A program made the translations under genes and the position numbers. This document shows, in pieces, positions 6,474 through 11,175 of a DNA stretch of 11,175 nucleotides. Below the pieces are notes generated by a model that was not told where the DNA came from, made no database searches, and was given only the letters and a program-made list of their open reading frames with translations. Source of the stretch: Methanobacteriota archaeon (GTDB lineage Archaea; Thermoplasmatota; E2; DHVEG-1); assembly GCA_026394435.1 (NCBI GenBank), contig JAPKYG010000083.1, positions 1 through 11,175 on the forward strand, read 5' to 3'. How positions within the stretch are numbered: the stretch's first letter is position 1; every line of letters begins with the position of its first letter.

Positions 6474-7316
6474 ATGTCTACTATCACTGTTGTTCCCAAG
6501 AGTGACTCTCTTGTATTTTCACCAGAGAGAATCCAGGAGTTTCAAAAAAAAGTATTTTCTTTTTATCAAAAAAATAAACGCGAGTTACCCTGGAGGAAGA
6601 CGACTGATCCCTACAAGATTCTCCTCTCTGAACTTATGTTGCAGCAAACACAGGTAAATCGAGTTATCCTGTATTATGACAAATGGATTGCCAGATGGCC
6701 AGCCATTGACGCTCTTGCGTCAGCGACGCGAGCTGAGGTTTTACAAGAATGGATGGGTCTGGGATATAACACCCGGGCGATAAATCTGCATAAAGCCGCA
6801 CGAAAAATTGTTACTGAGTTTGACAATGATGTGTTGGAGGCGATGAAACAGTATACAGAAATTCCTGGCGTAGGGAGATACACCTCACAAGCAGTAAAAA
6901 TCTTTTCAACAAATGCTGATCTTGTCACGGTTGATACAAACATCCGACGAATATTCATTAAAGAATTTCATCTTCCTGATAAGGTTTCTGATAAAGAACT
7001 CTGGGGGCTTGCTGAGCAATGCCTCCCGAAAGGACGGAGTCGTGAATGGCATAACGCCTTAATGGATTACGGCGCACTTCATCTGACTGCACAGAAGACC
7101 GGGATTAAACCAAAAACACAACAATCACGGTTTGAAGGTTCAGACCGGCAGATTCGAGCAAGGATTTTACGTTATTTACTAAAGGAGACAATGTCGTTGT
7201 CAGAGTTGGAAAAAACATTTGGGATAGAACAGATGCGGCTGAGACGAATTCTTGATAAGATGGTTACTGAAAAAATTATTGTGAATAAAAACAATTCGTA
7301 CCAATTGAACGAATAA
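6474..7316 (+). CDS. MutY-like A/G-specific adenine DNA glycosylase lacking the Fe-S cluster
   Basis: HhH-GPD base-excision enzyme; MutY members remove adenine opposite oxidised guanine. Of 280 residues, about 20-220 form the glycosylase core: LPWRKTTDPYKILLSELMLQQTQV at 38-61 (E53 is the MutY catalytic Glu), EWMGLGYNTRA at 92-102, the helix-hairpin-helix IPGVGRYTSQAV at 130-141 (Tyr at 136 where endonuclease III has its lyase Lys), and VDTNIRR at 153-159 with catalytic D154. The region where MutY and Nth carry four Cys (after NALMDYGAL, 195-202) reads HLTAQKTGIKPKT and has none; the only Cys in the protein is C183. The C-terminal part (about 225-280) looks like a small winged-helix unit, not the MutT-like 8-oxoG domain. 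Substrate is therefore inferred; a mismatch uracil/thymine glycosylase is an alternative. It is transcribed away from cysD and appears to stand alone. Confidence 0.85.
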   Translation: MSTITVVPKSDSLVFSPERIQEFQKKVFSFYQKNKRELPWRKTTDPYKILLSELMLQQTQVNRVILYYDKWIARWPAIDALASATRAEVLQEWMGLGYNTRAINLHKAARKIVTEFDNDVLEAMKQYTEIPGVGRYTSQAVKIFSTNADLVTVDTNIRRIFIKEFHLPDKVSDKELWGLAEQCLPKGRSREWHNALMDYGALHLTAQKTGIKPKTQQSRFEGSDRQIRARILRYLLKETMSLSELEKTFGIEQMRLRRILDKMVTEKIIVNKNNSYQLNE

Positions 7317-7318
7317 TC

Positions 7319-7326
7319 TTTTTTTT
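7319..7326 (+). terminator. T-run terminator after the MutY-like gene
   Basis: An eight-base T run begins two bases after the stop codon (7314-7316), as for archaeal intrinsic termination without a hairpin. Confidence 0.5.
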
Positions 7327-7619
7327 CTCATTACTGTTGTTATAGAACTTTCTAAGTATGGTAACAGAAGAAGAAAATATAATGCAAGAGGTTACAAAGA
7401 TAGCACATTATTTTGGAAGTTGAGAGTGCGTGTGTTTTTAGGTGATGAAGCGCGACGTAATTTACGTTTTGATTTTATGATAATTCTTATATAGGCGCAG
7501 CTGTCTTTCAGGTTTTGTTGGTTGTCACAAAAGGTTCGTTGTTGTGGCGGGAGAGATTATAGTAAAATATATTATAAAAAAGTTAGAGTACTATAGATCC
7601 TGAAGGTGGAGAGAGAACT
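7327..7619 (+). promoter_or_regulatory. Non-coding upstream region of the surface-protein gene
   Basis: About 290 AT-rich bases without a convincing gene. A 21-codon frame from the ATG at 7358 (MVTEEENIMQEV...) is open but too short to judge. A perfect inverted repeat ACGTAA-T-TTACGT lies at 7455-7467, 20 bases before TTATATAG (7488-7495); this pair looks like an operator beside a TATA box and would give a leader of about 100 bases. A second, stronger AT-rich box, ATATATTATAAAAA (7567-7580), would give a leader of about 20 bases. AAGGTGGA at 7603-7610 is a Shine-Dalgarno-like site nine bases before the ATG at 7620. Confidence 0.45.
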
Positions 7620-9878
7620 ATGAATATTACAAAGGAAAAAGGAAGCAAGTGGTTGTCAATCCTAGTAACTCTCATGATGTTGCTTGCAACATTTTCAATG
7701 TTGTTGATCACAACAACCCCTGTGGTTTTTGCAAATATTACCAATCCAACGGTCAGTGTGTACCCGACTACTGCTGGAATTGTCGATGCTGAATATACCA
7801 TAACCTTCCATGTTGGCTCGGGAGGAGCGCTGAGACGTGGTTTTAGCTCCATCTCTATTGTTTTCCCTGTGGATGCAGCAGTAGCTGCAGGAAGTATTCC
7901 TGGAACGGTGAATGATGTGGCTATCTCGGGTTTTGGTACTCCAACTTCAAGAAACGTTCAAATCATTACTCCTGTTAATGTGAGCAATAATGAAGAGGTT
8001 GTGGTAGTTCTTACAGCTGGTATAACCAACCCAACCACCGCTAATGATTACAATCTAACCGTCTGGACGAGTGCTGAGGGGATCAATGTTAAATCTGAAA
8101 ACTTCACCATTACAGGTGCTGCGCATTCGATGAATGTTACCGTGCAGCCGACCGAGACGGTTGCAGGGATAGAAATTGCTCCAGCTCCTGCAGTGACAGT
8201 AGTGGATGCGTTGGATAATCCTGTAGAGGGAGTTGAAGTAACTGTTTCTGAAGCAGATGATTATATCTTTGATGACGGTACTTTGACTCAAACTACAGAT
8301 CCTGATGGGATAGCGGTGTTTGATGATCTGGTGATTAATACTGCGTATATAGGGTATCAACTGTCTTTTGCTGCCAATGCTCTTGGTGTAGATAATGTTA
8401 CGTCTAATATTTTCAACGTAACTGCTGCTGTTACAACTGCATTGACGATAGAAGTCCAGCCGTCAACTGCTGTTGCTGGTGTGGTTATTGCTCCGGCTGT
8501 TCAGGTGAAGGCGGTGGATTCGTTTGGTAATGGTGTTGCTGGTTTGTCGATTGCTGCTTCTTTGAAAACTGGTAATGGGGTTCTTTCTGGTACTACGACG
8601 CGGGGGACGAATGCGACTGGGGTTGCTACTTTTAATGATTTGTCGATTGATTTGATTGGTGTGGATAAGGTGTTGAATTTTACGTCTGGGTCTTTGTATG
8701 TTACTTCTAATGCCTTTGCTATTCAAGCTGCTTCAGTTGCGGTTCTTACGGTTGAGGTTCAGCCATCTGTTGCTGTTGCTGGTGTAGTTATTGCTCCTTC
8801 GGTTCAGGTGAAGACGGTGGATTCATTTGGTAATATCATAACAGGTTTGCAAATCAATGTAACGTTGCAGACAGGAACTGGTGTTTTATCAGGTGATGTT
8901 GATAAGTTGACCGCTGTGGGTACAGGTATTGCTACCTTTGATGATCTATCGATTAATTTGATCGGCGTGAATAAGGTCCTGCGGTTTACTTCTGGAGCGG
9001 TTCATGTTGACTCTGCAATTTTCACGATAATCACGATCTCCGCATCAAGCTACGCGGTCATGGATGCAGACTATAATGGAAACACGTACACCTACATTGA
9101 CGTTTACTTTAACACAAATGTAGACAATTCAACGATCCAAACAACAGATTTTAATCTCAGTATACCTGGCGTGACAGTAACTTCATTTTATAATGACGGA
9201 AACACCCATCTCGTCACCCTAAAACTGAGCGATAAATTAACTGGTGGCGGTCCCACGATTACTATTGCTGAAGGTGAAATCGACGACCTCCTCGGCAATC
9301 CAATTCCATCTGCGACACTGACCATTAACACCTATAGAATCAACTTAAGCGACGGATGGAATATGTTCTCTCTGCCTGCGGACGTCTCAAATATCGGTAT
9401 CCCAACACTCCTCACCTCCATCTGGTCAAATGCGGATAGAACCACAAACATCCTCTGTTACAACGCGAGTGCAAACACCTGGAAATACTACTCGGTAAAA
9501 ACACAAAGCGGTACGCTCACTGCGATAGAGCCAGGAAAAGCATATTGGATCCATATGAACGCATCAGACACACTGATAGGGAACTACTCAACCGTTCTGC
9601 ATGGAACAAACCCGCCGCCTATTGTTGAACTCACAGGACATCGCTGGAACATGATAGGAACCTGGGCGACCTACAACCAGACCGCAAACCGAAATGGTGG
9701 ACTGAGCTCGTTGTTTGACGTATTGAATGATACCAGTGAAATCCTCTACAAGTACACAAGATCTGGTGGATTCATCCCCATTTACGGAAACAGCACGACA
9801 AAGATGCAACCAGGAGATGGTTTCTGGCTCTACCTACGAACACCGAACAATGGGTACTACACCCTTGCAGAACCCTAA
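7620..9878 (+). CDS. Secreted surface protein with tandem Ig-like modules
   Basis: A 752-residue exported protein, probably part of the cell envelope or S-layer; no enzymatic motif is seen. Residues 1-38 are a signal peptide (KEKGSK, hydrophobic stretch 12-30, likely cleavage after VVFA). Residues 39-170 form a beta-rich domain of the type found in archaeal S-layer proteins. Three tandem Ig-like (Big-type) modules follow at about 171-274, 275-375 and 376-472, each starting like L-T-x-E-V-Q-P-S and containing AVDSFGN, GVATF.DLSI and F.SG. A Ca-site-like domain with DADYNGNTYTYIDVYFNT and LTGGGPTITI covers about 473-575. The C-terminal part has a GWNMFSLP motif near 582 and a second related half with HRWNMIGTW, and ends without a membrane anchor. 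Many N-x-S/T sequons suit glycosylation. A ribosome site AAGGTGGA precedes the ATG. Codon use switches abruptly near 9035. Confidence 0.88.
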   Translation: MNITKEKGSKWLSILVTLMMLLATFSMLLITTTPVVFANITNPTVSVYPTTAGIVDAEYTITFHVGSGGALRRGFSSISIVFPVDAAVAAGSIPGTVNDVAISGFGTPTSRNVQIITPVNVSNNEEVVVVLTAGITNPTTANDYNLTVWTSAEGINVKSENFTITGAAHSMNVTVQPTETVAGIEIAPAPAVTVVDALDNPVEGVEVTVSEADDYIFDDGTLTQTTDPDGIAVFDDLVINTAYIGYQLSFAANALGVDNVTSNIFNVTAAVTTALTIEVQPSTAVAGVVIAPAVQVKAVDSFGNGVAGLSIAASLKTGNGVLSGTTTRGTNATGVATFNDLSIDLIGVDKVLNFTSGSLYVTSNAFAIQAASVAVLTVEVQPSVAVAGVVIAPSVQVKTVDSFGNIITGLQINVTLQTGTGVLSGDVDKLTAVGTGIATFDDLSINLIGVNKVLRFTSGAVHVDSAIFTIITISASSYAVMDADYNGNTYTYIDVYFNTNVDNSTIQTTDFNLSIPGVTVTSFYNDGNTHLVTLKLSDKLTGGGPTITIAEGEIDDLLGNPIPSATLTINTYRINLSDGWNMFSLPADVSNIGIPTLLTSIWSNADRTTNILCYNASANTWKYYSVKTQSGTLTAIEPGKAYWIHMNASDTLIGNYSTVLHGTNPPPIVELTGHRWNMIGTWATYNQTANRNGGLSSLFDVLNDTSEILYKYTRSGGFIPIYGNSTTKMQPGDGFWLYLRTPNNGYYTLAEP
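8442..9035 (+). repeat. Tandem 303-base Ig-like module repeat inside the surface-protein gene
   Basis: Modules 2 and 3 are in-frame tandem copies with a 303-base (101-codon) period. The best conserved stretch, 8472-8531 against 8775-8834, differs at 6 of 60 bases by my count. The more diverged module 1 starts about 312 bases upstream, near 8130. This points to fairly recent duplication of modules 2 and 3. Confidence 0.75.
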
Positions 9879-9882
9879 ACAG

Positions 9883-9900
9883 CTCTTTCCTTTCTCTTTC
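9883..9900 (+). terminator. Pyrimidine-rich possible terminator
   Basis: A CTCTTTCCTTTCTCTTTC tract begins five bases after the surface-protein stop. It could end that transcript, but it is not a pure T run, and read-through into the next gene is possible. Confidence 0.3.
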
Positions 9901-9925
9901 TACAAGGAAGGTTTTAAAACAATCT

Positions 9926-9930
9926 GAGGA
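9926..9930 (+). promoter_or_regulatory. Shine-Dalgarno site of the PKD-protein gene
   Basis: GAGGA lies eight bases before the ATG at 9939 and supports that start. A palindromic GTTTTAAAAC just upstream (9911-9920) resembles a TATA box but is only about 24 bases from the ATG, too close to be used together with this site. Confidence 0.5.
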
Positions 9931-9938
9931 AAAAAATC

Positions 9939-11175
9939 ATGAATACACAGAACACACACAAAAAAATAATAGTGACATTTATCCTCCTGCAGGTTCTTCT
10001 TACATATTCCTTTATCGTTTCCTCAGATAACCCACCAACTCTACCCCATCGTTTCTATGGGACAGCAAAAAACCTTGCTGCCCATAACGTAGCAGATGGG
10101 CTCGTTATACGAGCACAAATAATTGATCTTGATAATCGCACCACACAAAACTTTACAACAACAGTCAGTAGCGGTGCATATGACTTTGATACACAAATCC
10201 AAAGCGAAGGAGGAGACACTGGAGATATCATTTATTTTTACATCAATAATGTTAACACCACGCAAAGCGCGACATTCATACCAGGGGGAAACACGGAACT
10301 CAATCTTATCTATCCTCTTCATGATCAAACAGGTGGAGGAAGCGAAGAAGGTGGAGTCGGTCCCGCTCCTGGCGGAACAAACAATACACCTCCAACCGCT
10401 CACGCAGGCGGCTCTTACGCCGGATATGTAAATGCCAGTATCACCTTTAATGGATCGAAGAGCAAGGATTCTGATGGTAGTATCATTGGATATCGCTGGG
10501 ATTTTACTAACGACGGTACCTACGACACAGATTTTTTACCCATTCCAACAACAATCTATACCTACACACGCGTAGGTCACTACACCGTGAAACTCCAGGT
10601 AAAAGACAACGACAATGCAACAGGCAATGCTACCGCGAACGTCACTATCAAACCGCTTCCTATCATCTACGCATCAACCGAAGCGATGAACGTGATTCAG
10701 ATAACCTTCGATCTCCAATTCACACAACCATTCTACGCAACCGATACCAATGGTGATGGCATCATTGACACCTTTACCGACCCGAATCACCTGCTTACTT
10801 TTGTTCTCTTTGTAAATATTAGTGGAAACGCATCCTTCCTCCTCTCAACAGGAAACGATATGATCCCGGAATTATTCTGGGATACCAACGCGAATAAAAC
10901 GGTGCTTCTCACCTTTATTTCTGTTCTATTGACAGAAACCTGGATTGATCCAGAAGCACAAGAAATCCTTATTGTCGCCAATGTCGAAAAATCAGGGTGG
11001 GTCTATATCAAGATAATCGACCCCTATCCCCCTGACAAATACCCGAATTTCACTTTTACCGTTAAAACAACAAATGATCGAATCATTTCATCGAACATTA
11101 TCTGGCGTGAAAACGGAAACATCTACATCCTTGACGATCCCTCAGTACAATATATCTTAATCTATGGGTATACCA
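9939..11175 (+). CDS. Secreted PKD-domain protein, 3' end outside window
   Basis: The frame is open from the ATG at 9939 to the window end (412 codons and one base) and has no stop in the window. Residues 1 to about 29 are a signal peptide (NTHKK, then IIVTFILLQVLLTYSFIVSS). Residues about 35-125 (PHRFYGTAKNLAAHNVADG...) form a beta domain similar to ones preceding PKD modules in archaeal secreted proteins. A Gly-rich linker (TGGGSEEGGVGPAPGGTNN) follows, then a PKD domain at about 148-239 with NTPPTAHAGG, SKDSDGSIIGYRWDF, GHYTVKLQVKDNDN and ATANVTI. The remainder, from about 240, contains DTNGDGIIDTFTDPNH, which resembles a dockerin/EF-hand-like calcium loop, then an unrecognised beta-rich part. 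The role is probably extracellular adhesion or scaffold. It lies 60 bases after the other secreted protein on the same strand and shares its A/C-ending codon style. Confidence 0.85.
   Translation, partial: MNTQNTHKKIIVTFILLQVLLTYSFIVSSDNPPTLPHRFYGTAKNLAAHNVADGLVIRAQIIDLDNRTTQNFTTTVSSGAYDFDTQIQSEGGDTGDIIYFYINNVNTTQSATFIPGGNTELNLIYPLHDQTGGGSEEGGVGPAPGGTNNTPPTAHAGGSYAGYVNASITFNGSKSKDSDGSIIGYRWDFTNDGTYDTDFLPIPTTIYTYTRVGHYTVKLQVKDNDNATGNATANVTIKPLPIIYASTEAMNVIQITFDLQFTQPFYATDTNGDGIIDTFTDPNHLLTFVLFVNISGNASFLLSTGNDMIPELFWDTNANKTVLLTFISVLLTETWIDPEAQEILIVANVEKSGWVYIKIIDPYPPDKYPNFTFTVKTTNDRIISSNIIWRENGNIYILDDPSVQYILIYGYT

Noticed and set aside
8055..8726. Antisense open frames opposite the Ig-like modules
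   Set aside because: They mirror the repetitive T/G-rich coding of the surface protein and have Arg/Ser/Ile-rich shadow composition.
8130..9035. CRISPR-like or diversity-generating repeat
   Set aside because: The repeats are about 300 bases, in frame and encode Ig-like domains; no reverse transcriptase, template repeat or spacer pattern is present.
10041..10431. Minus- and plus-strand short frames over the PKD-protein gene
   Set aside because: The frame from 9939 has a signal peptide and PKD motifs throughout; the others are shadows.

Overview
The window looks archaeal, most probably from the Thermoplasmatota/Euryarchaeota side. The reasons are GatD (the archaeal Glu-tRNA(Gln) amidotransferase subunit), TATA-type promoters with apparently leaderless genes beside others that carry GGAGGTGAT-like ribosome sites, a tRNA gene without an encoded CCA, and S-layer/PKD-type secreted proteins. 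The phylum is an inference; no rRNA or other marker is present to fix it.

Layout. (1) 1-1286: gatD (minus strand, its 3' end outside the window) diverges from truA (plus strand). (2) 1286-1834: truA keeps its catalytic Asp but stops about 80 residues short of the usual family length. (3) 1899-3141: a bacterial-type ATP-dependent 6-phosphofructokinase (minus) and a tRNA-Leu(CAA) (plus). (4) 3123-6374: a minus-strand operon cysD-cysN-cysC followed by a broken sulfotransferase gene. The three intact genes make ATP sulfurylase and APS kinase, i.e. they convert sulfate to PAPS. The sulfotransferase that would use PAPS has two frameshifts and loses its 3' part exactly at the tRNA-Leu 3' end. (5) 6474-7316: a MutY-like HhH-GPD DNA glycosylase without the iron-sulfur cysteines. 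(6) 7317-7619: a non-coding regulatory region. (7) 7620-9878: a 752-residue secreted surface protein with tandem Ig-like (Big-type) modules. (8) 9939-11175: a second secreted protein with a PKD domain, cut by the window end.

How it fits together. CysDNC and the sulfotransferase form a classic PAPS-making plus PAPS-using set, which suggests sulfation of a cell-surface or small-molecule acceptor rather than only sulfur assimilation, because no PAPS or sulfite reductase gene is seen here. The last transferase gene is decayed, so PAPS must now serve an enzyme encoded elsewhere.

The most notable structural points are these. The pfkA/tRNA-Leu block is flanked on both sides by genes that have lost their 3' ends (truA and the sulfotransferase), as expected for an insertion or rearrangement. 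The surface-protein gene changes abruptly near 9035 from almost exclusively T/G-ending codons to A/C-ending codons. I did not see a CRISPR array, a transposase or an integrase.
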